Assembly: GCF_002848345.1 (NCBI RefSeq) | Contig: NZ_CP025429.1 | Coordinates: 1-64,000 of the forward strand | Direction of reading: 5' to 3' | From: Chromobacterium sp. ATCC 53434 | GTDB taxonomy: Bacteria; Pseudomonadota; Gammaproteobacteria; Burkholderiales; Chromobacteriaceae | Length of the DNA stretch: 64,000 nt | Shown: in pieces, positions 28,360-37,124 of the stretch | Position numbering within the stretch: position 1 is the first letter of the stretch | Layout of the letters: every line of letters begins with the position of its first letter | Position numbers and translations under genes: made by a program | Notes under the pieces: model-generated | The model's input: the letters and a program-made list of their open reading frames with translations, nothing else | What the model was told of the DNA's origin: nothing | The model's database searches: none

Positions 28360-28938
28360 ATGGAAACAACCAGCAACATGAACGACCAAACGTATCGCAT
28401 TTCAGCTACTCAATTGCCGAGAAAAATACGGATTTACCTGCTAGTACTTGTGTCGACGGCAGCATTGAATGGATGTAGTTCCGTTTATTCAGAAAGTGCC
28501 ACAACCGGCGCTGGCATTGTAGGTGCAGCGCTCGCAGCCAAGGTTACCCGTAATGCTGCCGTTGCAACCGGTATCGGCCTGGGCGTAGTCGCAGCGACGA
28601 AGGCAGGAGTGCAATATTCTGAGCGCGTTGCCCATACCTATGCCCAAGATAGCATCGCTAATGTTGCTGGACCACTTAGAGTGGGGACCATTGCACATTG
28701 GAGCGTCGTGCATTCCGTACCCATCGAAGATGATGAACATGGTCGTGTCACCGTCAGTCGTTTGATCAGTGACGGGGCATTGGATTGCAAAGAAATTGTC
28801 TTCTCGATCGATCAAGATGCGAAAAGGGATGCCGCTACCAGCAGTGCCTTCTATGTCGCCGCGATTTGCCACGATGGCACTACCTGGAAATGGGCCTCCG
28901 CAGAACCGGCTACCGAACGGTGGGGGGCACTGCAATGA
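28360..28938 (+). CDS. Lipoprotein with glycine-zipper-like segment, member 1 of a pair
   Basis: This 192-residue protein has a lipobox LVSTAALNGC at about 31-40 after a basic and hydrophobic N-terminus, so export and lipidation are likely. An Ala/Gly-rich stretch follows (TTGAGIVGAALAAKV, GIGLGVVAATKAGV). A C-terminal domain has VGTIAHWSVVHSVPIEDDEH, CKEIVFSI and WKWASAEPATERWGALQ. The next gene, its paralogue, starts within its stop codon (ATGA). ATG 28378 is an alternative start. I do not know the family's function. Confidence 0.7.
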   Translation: METTSNMNDQTYRISATQLPRKIRIYLLVLVSTAALNGCSSVYSESATTGAGIVGAALAAKVTRNAAVATGIGLGVVAATKAGVQYSERVAHTYAQDSIANVAGPLRVGTIAHWSVVHSVPIEDDEHGRVTVSRLISDGALDCKEIVFSIDQDAKRDAATSSAFYVAAICHDGTTWKWASAEPATERWGALQ

Positions 28939-29447
28939 AAGAAAGGTGGCAGCGGATACTGATCTGCAGCGCATTGTATCTCAGCATGGCGGCCGTGTTA
29001 GGAGGGTGTTCATCTATGGGGGCTGTCGGTGGTGCAACAGCGGGTCTTGCTACCGGCCTGATAACCAGCAATCCGGCGATCGGTATTGGTGTGGGAATTG
29101 CCGTGCAGGCTACAACGGATGAAGCGATCAACCGATACATGCGTAGTATGCACAATGACCAGCAGAATCTGATTGCTACGGTGGCTGGTGGGTTGCCAGT
29201 AGGTGAAATACGGCCATGGCGCATCAAGCATACTTTTCCCATTGAAAACAATCATGGTCGGGTGAGGGTCACGCGTACCTTCACTACTGCGTTGGTCACC
29301 TGCAAAGACTTGTTGTTCTCGGTCGCCGTGGACGACACACCAAATGCATATGAAGACTGGTATGCCACCAGTGCTTGTCGTCAGGGTTCAATTTGGAAAT
29401 GGGCATCGGCCGAACCAGCGGTGGCACGGTGGGGTAATTTGCACTAA
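28935..29447 (+). CDS. Lipoprotein with glycine-zipper-like segment, member 2 of a pair
   Basis: This 170-residue paralogue of the preceding protein shares the plan: lipobox AAVLGGC, Gly/Ala-rich segment (GGATAGLATGLITSNPAIGI), VGEIRPWRIKHTFPIENN, TCKDLLFSV and WKWASAEPAVARWGNLH. It overlaps the upstream gene by four bases, so synthesis is coupled and a heteromeric envelope complex is possible (inference). Both have two conserved Cys in the C-terminal domain. Confidence 0.72.
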   Translation: MKERWQRILICSALYLSMAAVLGGCSSMGAVGGATAGLATGLITSNPAIGIGVGIAVQATTDEAINRYMRSMHNDQQNLIATVAGGLPVGEIRPWRIKHTFPIENNHGRVRVTRTFTTALVTCKDLLFSVAVDDTPNAYEDWYATSACRQGSIWKWASAEPAVARWGNLH

Positions 29448-29482
29448 GTTCCTGTTCAAAGTGGCGCTGTTGCATGCCGTAG

Positions 29483-29576
29483 AAGTTTCAATTTGGTCTG
29501 ACAGTCTTCCATTTTGACGGAGGGTGTGCGATTTTTTGTGTAACCGGAGTTGGGTTTACGCCTGGAAAATGCGTCC
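29483..29576. repeat. Decayed IS481 end joined to decayed IS256 end
   Basis: GTAGAAGTTTCAATTTGGTC and TCTGACAGTCTTCCATTTTG match the right terminus of IS481 read inward. From 29531, TTTTTTGTGTAACCGGAGTT and GGGTTTACGCC match the IS256 right end with substitutions. The junction is at TTTTGACGG, the same IS481 site at which IS256 copy 2 abuts IS481 copy 2 (32993/32994). Confidence 0.6.
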
Positions 29577-29584
29577 AGCAAATA

Positions 29585-30367
29585 TCATTGCTCAACCAAT
29601 GGCGTATTTGCACTGCCCTCTTGAATGTGATAAATTTTTTTGTATTTGGTTACAATTTGATTATAAGTTCCATTTTTTATTATTTCCCCCAGCCCAGAGT
29701 TGAATTTATCCAACAATTCCTTTGAATTTGGGTATTGTTTCGAAACCATTAAGAACATTTCTCCGTTAATAAGGGGCTTCTCCAATGTGGCAAAGTCGTC
29801 TTGCATGATTTTTGGAAACTCATGTTTAATTATCCACCAGCCCCTTTCAGTGCTTGCAGGAACCAAATCTGCTCTATCCACGGATAACATTCTAAAGGCA
29901 TTCACATCACTATTGCCAAGTTCAATATTTAGGCCTTTCTTTTTAAAAATAGGCACATACCAATAACCGATCGTTCCCATCATGCTATAGGGTTTTAAGC
30001 TTTCCCAGTTATAATTTAAAGGTGGAGATTTGATATGGGATTTTTTGTAAAAAAACCTCCCGGTCCAAGGTGCAATAGAATCAGAGAAGTAAAATAACTC
30101 CCTTCGCTCTGCATTTTTTTGATATGGATAAACGGCAAAAGCTTTTCCAGTCTGGACGAGAAGTTCCGCTCTCGGAAATGGAAGGTATTTTATATTAATT
30201 GATATATTTTGCACATCGCAAACAGCCTTGACAATTTCTGTTGCAACGCCGCCACTTTGCATTGCTTCAGACGAGAAGGGGGGGAATTCTCCCGTCACAA
30301 TTGAAACTTCCTCTGCATACGAGAGTGTTGGAAGAAATAAATATACAATAAATTTAATTAAGTCCAT
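29585..30367 (-). CDS. Periplasmic solute-binding protein, SBP_bac_3 family
   Basis: This 260-residue protein has a signal peptide ending near TLSYA. The mature start EEVSIVTGEFPPFSSEA, then GGVATEIVKAVC, SINIKYLPFPRAELLVQTGK and FSDSIAPWTGRFFYKK, are typical of polar amino-acid-type binding proteins. No ABC permease or ATPase is adjacent. The same fold forms the sensor domains of the kinase at 18888. It could be an orphan binding protein or a co-sensor, which is inference. AT-rich. Confidence 0.8.
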   Translation of the reverse strand: MDLIKFIVYLFLPTLSYAEEVSIVTGEFPPFSSEAMQSGGVATEIVKAVCDVQNISINIKYLPFPRAELLVQTGKAFAVYPYQKNAERRELFYFSDSIAPWTGRFFYKKSHIKSPPLNYNWESLKPYSMMGTIGYWYVPIFKKKGLNIELGNSDVNAFRMLSVDRADLVPASTERGWWIIKHEFPKIMQDDFATLEKPLINGEMFLMVSKQYPNSKELLDKFNSGLGEIIKNGTYNQIVTKYKKIYHIQEGSANTPLVEQ

Positions 30368-30434
30368 GATTCAAAACCTTACCAAAACACAATCATATAA
30401 AAATAGCGGCTTTAATATTAAAATGTTATAGATA

Positions 30435-31556
30435 TTAATCCGGCAGTAATAATCCGTACAGATTGTATACTTCCGGCATGGAAAAAATCGATGTGCGCAA
30501 GCTTGAACTGGCCGCCCGTGAGCAGCTGAGGCGTACCGCTATCCGGATGTACAAGCGAGGCCGGTCTCAAGCCAGTATTGCCGAAGAACTCGGGCTGCGC
30601 CGCCCCACCATTTCCGCCTGGGTGGTGCGTGAGGCAGCACTAGGTGCGCAGGGATTCAAAGAACAGAAGCGCGGTCGCGCCGAAGGCACCGGCCGTCGGC
30701 TGACCGAGGCGCAGGAAGCCCGGATCAAGCAGGACATCGTGGATCGCACGCCAGACCAGATGAAGCTGAGGTTTGCCCTGTGGAGTGCTCAGGCGGTCAA
30801 GGCTGTAATCAAGCAGATGTTTCTGATCGATCTGCCGATCCGTACTGTCCGTCTGTACTTGGCCCGCTGGGGCTTTACGCCGCAGCGCCCGCTCAAACGC
30901 GCTTATGAGCAGCGACCGGCAGCAGTCGAGAAATGGCTCAAGGAGGAATACCCGGCTATCGTCGCGCGTGCCAAAGCGGAAATGGCTGAAATCAGCTGGG
31001 GCGACGAATCGGCGGTGTCGAGTGTTGAGCACTTTCCGCGTGGCTACGCCCCAAAAGGCCAAACCCCAGTTCTGGTGTTATCCCAATCGAAAAGAGCGCG
31101 CATCAACTTGATTTCGGCCATTACCAACCAAGGCAAGATGCGCTTCATGCTGTACCGGGAGACCTTGACGGCCCGGGTGCTGATCAAGTTTCTGATGCGG
31201 CTGATCCGTGATGCTGGCGGCAAGAAGGTGTTCTTGATCCTCGACAACTTGCGCGTGCATCACAGCAAGCTGGTGCAAGCATGGTTGGAGGAGGAAGAGA
31301 ACAAGAAGGCGATTGAGTTGTTCTTCCTGCCCAGCTACTCACCGGAACTGAACCCGGATGAATACTTGAACGGCGACCTGAAGGCCAGAATGAGCGCAGG
31401 TGAGCCGGTTCGATCAGACGGTCAACTTCAAGGGAAAGTGCTGTCCCATTTACGCTCATTGCAGAAGCAGCCGGCCAGAATCCGGTCGTACTTCCGGCAT
31501 GAAAAAATCCGCTACGCGGCATGAGCTTTCTGTACGGTATTTGACTGCCGGATTAA
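30435..31556 (+). mobile_element. IS630-family element, copy C
   Basis: The element is 1122 bp with TTAATCCGG/CCGGATTAA ends and flanking TA at 30433-30434 and 31557-31558. It lies upstream of the solute-binding gene start. Confidence 0.95.
30478..31524 (+). CDS. IS630-family transposase (copy C)
   Basis: This 348-residue product is identical to the other IS630 copies, with an intact DDE motif set. Confidence 0.95.
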   Translation: MEKIDVRKLELAAREQLRRTAIRMYKRGRSQASIAEELGLRRPTISAWVVREAALGAQGFKEQKRGRAEGTGRRLTEAQEARIKQDIVDRTPDQMKLRFALWSAQAVKAVIKQMFLIDLPIRTVRLYLARWGFTPQRPLKRAYEQRPAAVEKWLKEEYPAIVARAKAEMAEISWGDESAVSSVEHFPRGYAPKGQTPVLVLSQSKRARINLISAITNQGKMRFMLYRETLTARVLIKFLMRLIRDAGGKKVFLILDNLRVHHSKLVQAWLEEEENKKAIELFFLPSYSPELNPDEYLNGDLKARMSAGEPVRSDGQLQGKVLSHLRSLQKQPARIRSYFRHEKIRYAA

Positions 31557-31668
31557 TAAGAAAAATACGCTTGTCAAGCGATCATAAAATCACTTCCATG
31601 CAATCTATTCCCGACTGGATTGTATTGGGCTGGATCAAATCTGCCTGCGGCATAAACTAGTGATGGGG

Positions 31669-32993
31669 GCGTGTACTGAATTTTGTGTAAACGGACATTT
31701 GGCAGGAAACTGCCACCTAGTCTGGAGACACAATGAGCTCGAAGAAACACGACGTACCTGACACACTACTGGACAGCTTGCTGGCCAATTACCAGAAGCC
31801 CGAAGACCTCATCGGCGAGAACGGCTTGCTCAAACAGCTCACCAAGCTGCTGGTCGAGAAAGCACTGGATGCCGAGATGGCCGCACACCTTGGCCATAGC
31901 AAACACGAGCCGGTGCTCAATCCCTCCGGTAACACCCGGAATGGCAAGAGCCGAAAGACCCTCAAGGGCGAGTTCGGTGAATTGCCTATCGAGGTACCAC
32001 GCGACCGCCAGGGTACCTTTGAGCCGCAACTCATTCCCAAGCACCAGACCCGCTGGACCGGATTCGACGACAAAGTCATCTCGCTTTACGCCCGGGGGAT
32101 GACTGTTCGGGAAATTCAGGCCCATCTGGAAGAAATGTATGGCACAGAGGTCTCACCCAGCCTGATCTCCTCCATCACGGATTCCGTCACCGAAGAGGTC
32201 AAAGCTTGGCAGGCTCGCCCTCTCGATTCGGTTTATCCAATCATCTACCTCGACTGCATCCACGTGAAGGTACGTGAGGGGGCTGTACGCGTAAAAGCCG
32301 TCTATCTCGCCATCGGCGTTACCCTGGCTGGAGAGAAGGAGGTGCTGGGGATGTGGCTGGCGCAGACGGAGGGAGCCAAGTTCTGGCTTCAGGTCGTGAC
32401 CGAACTGCGTAACCGGGGCGTACAGGACATCTTTATCGCCTGCGTCGATGGCCTGAAGGGCTTCCCGGAGGCTATCGAGGCGGTCTTCCCGAAAGCAGCC
32501 GTGCAGTTGTGCATCGTACACATGGTGCGACACAGCCTGAACTACGTGTCGTGGAAGCGGCGTGCTGAAGTAGCCGCCGACCTGAAACGAATCTACCAAT
32601 CGGCCACCCTCGACGAAGCTGAGCAGCGGCTAGGTGAGTTTGAGGCCAAGTGGGATGATGAGTATTTGCCGATTGGTCAGTCCTGGCGGCGCAACTGGGC
32701 TCGGTTAACGCCATTCTTCGACTACCCGCCGGAGATCAGGAAAGTGATCTACACCACCAATGCCATCGAGTCGGTGAATATGAGTCTGCGAAAGCTGACC
32801 AAGAATCGGGGCTCGTTCCCGAGTGATGAGGCGTTGCTGAAACTGTTCTATCTGGCGCTGAGGAACATCAGTCAGAAGTGGACCATGCCGATTCGGGATT
32901 GGAAGGCAGCGCTGACTCGCTTTACCATTCAGTTCGAGGAACGCATTCCACAGGCGTAACCCAAACCCCGTTTACACAAAAATTCGGACAGGC
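31669..32993 (+). mobile_element. IS256-family element, copy 2 (complete)
   Basis: The element is 1325 bp from GCGTGTACTGAATTTTGTG to the partly complementary end GTGTAAAAA-type sequence finishing GGACAGGC at 32993. No 8-9 bp target duplication is seen. The right side abuts IS481 sequence but the left side does not. An adjacent deletion or recombination is therefore implied. Confidence 0.9.
31733..32959 (+). CDS. IS256-family transposase (copy 2)
   Basis: This 408-residue Mutator-type transposase is complete: [84 protein letters not shown]-type IYTTNAIESVNMSLRKLTKN and an intact C-terminus EERIPQA. The expected DDE residues are in place. The copy 3 product is the same by eye. Confidence 0.95.
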   Translation: MSSKKHDVPDTLLDSLLANYQKPEDLIGENGLLKQLTKLLVEKALDAEMAAHLGHSKHEPVLNPSGNTRNGKSRKTLKGEFGELPIEVPRDRQGTFEPQLIPKHQTRWTGFDDKVISLYARGMTVREIQAHLEEMYGTEVSPSLISSITDSVTEEVKAWQARPLDSVYPIIYLDCIHVKVREGAVRVKAVYLAIGVTLAGEKEVLGMWLAQTEGAKFWLQVVTELRNRGVQDIFIACVDGLKGFPEAIEAVFPKAAVQLCIVHMVRHSLNYVSWKRRAEVAADLKRIYQSATLDEAEQRLGEFEAKWDDEYLPIGQSWRRNWARLTPFFDYPPEIRKVIYTTNAIESVNMSLRKLTKNRGSFPSDEALLKLFYLALRNISQKWTMPIRDWKAALTRFTIQFEERIPQA

Positions 32994-34168
32994 TTGACGG
33001 CGCCCGATTGTCAGATCAATTCAGCTTGTCGACCTTTTCCCTCCATTCCGATTTGCCTTCGATAAAGGTCTGCAACGGCGTACGGCCGCAGCACATCTTT
33101 CCCTGGTGGGTTCGTTCTTGATTGTAGTGGATCAGCCAGGCATCCAGATCCGCCTGTAACTCGTCGAGCGTCAGGTAAAGCTTCTTGCGGAACGCCACCT
33201 GGTAAAACTCCTGCAGGATCGTTTTGTGGAAGCGCTCGCAGATGCCGTTCGTTTGCGGATGCCGGGCCTTGGTCTTGGTGTGTTCGATGTCGTTCACCGC
33301 CAAGTAAAGCTGATAATCATGGCCTTCCGGCTTGCCGCAATACTCCGTGCCGCGATCGGTCAGAATGCGCAGTACGCCCATCTCATGCTCAGCAAAGAAC
33401 GGCAGGACTCGGTCATTGAGCAGATCCGCTCCGGTAATCGGCGTCTTGGTGGTGTATAGCTTGGCAAAGGCCATTTTGCTGTAGGTGTCGACGAAGGTCT
33501 GTTGGTAGATTCGCCCGACGCCTTTGATCGTGCCGACATAAAGGTGTCCTGCGATCCCAGATAGCCCGGATGGGCCGTTTCGATCTCACCGTGCGCGACA
33601 TCGTCTTCCTGCTTGCGTTCCAGCGCTGCGATCTGCGCGTCGGTCAACGTAATGGACTGCTCGGCAATCACCCGCTCCAAGGCCAGCAGCCGTTGCTTGA
33701 ACGACGCCAGGTCGTGCCGCAGCCAGACGGAGCGGACGCCGGATGGCGAGACAAACACGCCGCGCTGGCGCAGTTCGTTGCTGACGCGAACCTGACCATG
33801 CGCGGGCTGCTCGGTCGCATAGGCGACAACGGCGGCTTCGATGGTTTCGTCTATGCGGTTCTTGTGGTTGGGCTTGCGCCGATTGGCATCGAAAAGCGCA
33901 TCGATACCTCCTTCTGCGACGGCATTCTGGTAGCGGTAAAAGGTGTCGCGGGACATGCCCATCATCTTGCAGGCCTTGGACACGTTGCCCAGCTCGGCGG
34001 CCAGATTCAGTAGGCCGATCTTGTGCTTGATGATGTTCTGGTTGAGACTAGCCATGGGGTTACTCCTGCGCTTGCGCGCTGTCTTGATGAAGATTCGCAC
34101 CTCTATCAAAACGGGTAACCCCACCTCTCGGCAAGGCCTGACTGTCAGATCAAGTCTGAACTTTTACA
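32994..34168 (-). mobile_element. IS481-family element, copy 2, one end lost
   Basis: The outer end at 34168 (CAGATCAAGTCTGAACTTTT and ACA) is present with one change. The other end stops at TTGACGGCGCCCG against the IS256 end at 32993, so the last ~40 bp are missing. IS256 therefore inserted into, or recombined at, this IS481. Confidence 0.88.
33016..34055 (-). pseudogene. IS481-family transposase, one frameshift
   Basis: From ATG 34055 the frame encodes the HTH part and linker (SKACKMMGMSRDTFYRYQNA, QVRVSNELRQRGVFVSPSGV). It reaches GYLGSQDTF, where the YVGTIKGVGRIY continuation lies in the -1 frame. The integrase core continues to 33016. The break at ACCTTTATG is identical to that in copy 1. 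It is either an ancestral mutation spread by transposition or a recoding site; the heptamer is not a classical slippery site. Confidence 0.85.
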
Positions 34169-34382
34169 TCTCATATCATGTCGACTGCGCCACCCTGCGG
34201 TATCGACAATATAATCTCAGCTCGCCAGCGTCGTCTTGTCGAACATCTTGCATCTGCCGGACTTGATAGGCTAGGGTCAATATGGGGTTGTAAGCGGGAA
34301 GTCGCCAAAATTTTGTCTCTGAGGGCCCTGGGAATGGGGTCACTGCTTGAATGTTCAGTTTATTCATGAGATGAGGTGATAA

Positions 34383-35468
34383 ATGAAAAGTAAGTGTATA
34401 AAAATGCTCTGTGGCTTCGCATTGTGTTTTGTCGCTGGCGGAACAGTAGCGGAAGACAGCCTTAAGCCTGAACAGTATCCGGTGGAGTGTCAGCCATCCA
34501 GAGGCACTGTGCCGTCCTGGCTAAACAGGCTGATACAACAGGGACATGTTTCCGCCAGCAGTTATGTCAATCAGTTCTGGTACAAAGACTGGCTAAGCAC
34601 AACGCTCAGCACCTGCACGGATCTGAGCGAGATAGACGGGCGACGCTTTAACGACGGAAAACTGAATACAACCAATATTTACTGGCGAACCGACAGCAGG
34701 CCACAGTTCCGTGGCGGCAGTGCCGGTAAGGGCAGAGACGTTAGCGATATCTTTGTTGAGGGAATTTATCCCTGGAAGTATGATGGGGAGCTACTGGCAT
34801 TCAGTGGCATCAGCAATCATAATTCTGGACTCGTTAATACAGGATATAATGCATATTATATTTTTGGTAAAGGTTATGGTGTTGCCGGAGGAGGCGTTGG
34901 TTTTATCATTGATGCTCCAGGTGGTATCAATCAGGGTCTGATAATTTTTGACCCTGCAAATAAAACCGTAAACAACGGAAGCCTCCATCACCTACCAGAT
35001 ACCACGGCTCCACAAGATATTCAAAAAAAGGGCCACGACACGATTGTCTTCCCTGGAGGGGTTCGGGCAGAATATATAAAAGGGGCCTTTAAACAGAATG
35101 CTACGACCCACAATCTTGAGTATTTTTCTAACCCGCATTACCGTTATCCTGCTCCTCTGTCGAATGAATTTGATCTGGTCATGTCTGACCCAATGAGCGG
35201 CGATGAAAAATACGATAAAGGGAGCATTGAAATATCGAGTCGCAATATAACCACGTCTGCTGCCCCTCAGGGGAAGGCTGCTGGGGGGGTAGCCTATCGT
35301 TACATGAAAGGGGAGTCTGTAACGGTCAGTATCAAAGAAGGTCGCCCTGACTATTGCTGGTATGTCAACATGAAAAAGAGAAGCACGCCAACGACAGCCC
35401 CTCTGGTCCTGACCATGGAGGACCAGACTCTGCCGGTAGCCGTTGTATACAGGGATAAATGCCAGTAA
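34383..35468 (+). CDS. Secreted ADP-ribosyltransferase-like toxin, degenerate catalytic motif (copy 1)
   Basis: This 361-residue protein starts at ATG 34383 with GAGGTG upstream and a signal peptide of ~23 residues ending GGTVA. The NAD-binding Arg motif IYWRTDSRPQF (Arg102) and DIFVEGIYPW resemble the pertussis/cholera-toxin class, and FPGGVRAEYIKGAF resembles their GGI..IxG segment. Where the related protein at 40237 has E-F-E before IAFPGGI, this one has H218-D219-T220 before IVFPGGV. The STS block is SGISNHNS. The catalytic Glu therefore appears absent. It may be a non-enzymatic homologue, use another residue, or bind a partner. Identical to the product at 61980. Confidence 0.7.
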   Translation: MKSKCIKMLCGFALCFVAGGTVAEDSLKPEQYPVECQPSRGTVPSWLNRLIQQGHVSASSYVNQFWYKDWLSTTLSTCTDLSEIDGRRFNDGKLNTTNIYWRTDSRPQFRGGSAGKGRDVSDIFVEGIYPWKYDGELLAFSGISNHNSGLVNTGYNAYYIFGKGYGVAGGGVGFIIDAPGGINQGLIIFDPANKTVNNGSLHHLPDTTAPQDIQKKGHDTIVFPGGVRAEYIKGAFKQNATTHNLEYFSNPHYRYPAPLSNEFDLVMSDPMSGDEKYDKGSIEISSRNITTSAAPQGKAAGGVAYRYMKGESVTVSIKEGRPDYCWYVNMKKRSTPTTAPLVLTMEDQTLPVAVVYRDKCQ

Positions 35469-35477
35469 TTAGAGTGG

Positions 35478-35540
35478 CTAACAAAAATCTTGATGCTGCG
35501 CTGGCCGACTTGCCTCAGACGTAAAACTGAATTTTGTTAG
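35478..35540. mobile_element. 63-bp MITE, copy 1
   Basis: The element is bounded by CTAACAAAAATC and its near-complement ending AATTTTGTTAG. The first 22 bp (CTAACAAAAATCTTGATGC) resemble the left end of the IS427-like element at 10825. It lies 9 bp after the toxin stop codon and could contribute to a 3' hairpin in the transcript. Confidence 0.7.
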
Positions 35541-35557
35541 ATGGTATGGACGCCTCC

Positions 35558-35621
35558 TGTAGTGGTCAACCATTCCCGGACAGTTTGTTAAGTTGCGCTT
35601 CCCGGACTGCCGGCGGCAAAC
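35558..35621 (-). mobile_element. IS3-family type B end fragment
   Basis: TGTAGTGGTCAACCATTCCC and the following ~45 bp equal the right end of the IS3 type B element at 61827-61890. It is cut by the IS256 end at 35624. The sequence ATGGTATGGACGCCTCC lies between it and the MITE. Confidence 0.85.
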
Positions 35622-35623
35622 AA

Positions 35624-36948
35624 GCCTGTCCGAATTTTTGTGTAAACGGGGTTTGGGTTACGCCTGTGGAATGCGTTCCTCGAACTGAATGGTAAAGCGA
35701 GTCAGCGCTGCCTTCCAATCCCGAATCGGCATGGTCCACTTCTGACTGATGTTCCTCAGCGCCAGATAGAACAGTTTCAGCAACGCCTCATCACTCGGGA
35801 ACGAGCCCCGATTCTTGGTCAGCTTTCGCAGACTCATATTCACCGACTCGATGGCATTGGTGGTGTAGATCACTTTCCTGATCTCCGGCGGGTAGTCGAA
35901 GAATGGCGTTAACCGAGCCCAGTTGCGCCGCCAGGACTGACCAATCGGCAAATACTCATCATCCCACTTGGCCTCAAACTCACCTAGCCGCTGCTCAGCT
36001 TCGTCGAGGGTGGCCGATTGGTAGATTCGTTTCAGGTCGGCGGCTACTTCAGCACGCCGCTTCCACGACACGTAGTTCAGGCTGTGTCGCACCATGTGTA
36101 CGATGCACAACTGCACGGCTGCTTTCGGGAAGACCGCCTCGATAGCCTCCGGGAAGCCCTTCAGGCCATCGACGCAGGCGATAAAGATGTCCTGTACGCC
36201 CCGGTTACGCAGTTCGGTCACGACCTGAAGCCAGAACTTGGCTCCCTCCGTCTGCGCCAGCCACATCCCCAGCACCTCCTTCTCTCCAGCCAGGGTAACG
36301 CCGATGGCGAGATAGACGGCTTTTACGCGTACAGCCCCCTCACGTACCTTCACGTGGATGCAGTCGAGGTAGATGATTGGATAAACCGAATCGAGAGGGC
36401 GAGCCTGCCAAGCTTTGACCTCTTCGGTGACGGAATCCGTGATGGAGGAGATCAGGCTGGGTGAGACCTCTGTGCCATACATTTCTTCCAGATGGGCCTG
36501 AATTTCCCGAACAGTCATCCCCCGGGCGTAAAGCGAGATGACTTTGTCGTCGAATCCGGTCCAGCGGGTCTGGTGCTTGGGAATGAGTTGCGGCTCAAAG
36601 GTACCCTGGCGGTCGCGTGGTACCTCGATAGGCAATTCACCGAACTCGCCCTTGAGGGTCTTTCGGCTCTTGCCATTCCGGGTGTTACCGGAGGGATTGA
36701 GCACCGGCTCGTGTTTGCTATGGCCAAGGTGTGCGGCCATCTCGGCATCCAGTGCTTTCTCGACCAGCAGCTTGGTGAGCTGTTTGAGCAAGCCGTTCTC
36801 GCCGATGAGGTCTTCGGGCTTCTGGTAATTGGCCAGCAAGCTGTCCAGTAGTGTGTCAGGTACGTCGTGTTTCTTCGAGCTCATTGTGTCTCCAGACTAG
36901 GTGGCAGTTTCCTGCCAAATGTCCGTTTACACAAAATTCAGTACACGC
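35624..36948 (-). mobile_element. IS256-family element, copy 3 (complete)
   Basis: The element is 1325 bp, the same length and ends as copy 2 but in opposite orientation. Flanks AAACAA and CCGTCTC show no target duplication. It separates the toxin arm from the 37125 gene. Confidence 0.9.
35658..36884 (-). CDS. IS256-family transposase (copy 3)
   Basis: This 408-residue product is identical to copy 2 by eye and complete. Confidence 0.95.
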   Translation of the reverse strand: MSSKKHDVPDTLLDSLLANYQKPEDLIGENGLLKQLTKLLVEKALDAEMAAHLGHSKHEPVLNPSGNTRNGKSRKTLKGEFGELPIEVPRDRQGTFEPQLIPKHQTRWTGFDDKVISLYARGMTVREIQAHLEEMYGTEVSPSLISSITDSVTEEVKAWQARPLDSVYPIIYLDCIHVKVREGAVRVKAVYLAIGVTLAGEKEVLGMWLAQTEGAKFWLQVVTELRNRGVQDIFIACVDGLKGFPEAIEAVFPKAAVQLCIVHMVRHSLNYVSWKRRAEVAADLKRIYQSATLDEAEQRLGEFEAKWDDEYLPIGQSWRRNWARLTPFFDYPPEIRKVIYTTNAIESVNMSLRKLTKNRGSFPSDEALLKLFYLALRNISQKWTMPIRDWKAALTRFTIQFEERIPQA

Positions 36949-37124
36949 CCGTCTCAAGGTGAAATGGACGGCCCGGGCGCATTACTTTGTATTTTACCAT
37001 CATCACATAAATTCAAGCGGCATAATCCCCACTAAGTTTCGGAATTTTCTGAAAAAAAATGCACGCCAATTTGTTCTTATGAACACATGTAAGATGTCGA
37101 CTTTATCAACAAGAATTTATTTTA

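Larger units (their letters stand above)
34221..35621. repeat. Inverted duplicate, arm 1 (1401 bp)
   Basis: This segment matches 61827-63227 in inverted orientation over its whole length by eye (coordinates sum to 97448 throughout). It contains the ADP-ribosyltransferase-like gene, a 63-bp MITE and an IS3 type B end. The 26-kb interval between the arms could be inverted by homologous recombination. Confidence 0.9.
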
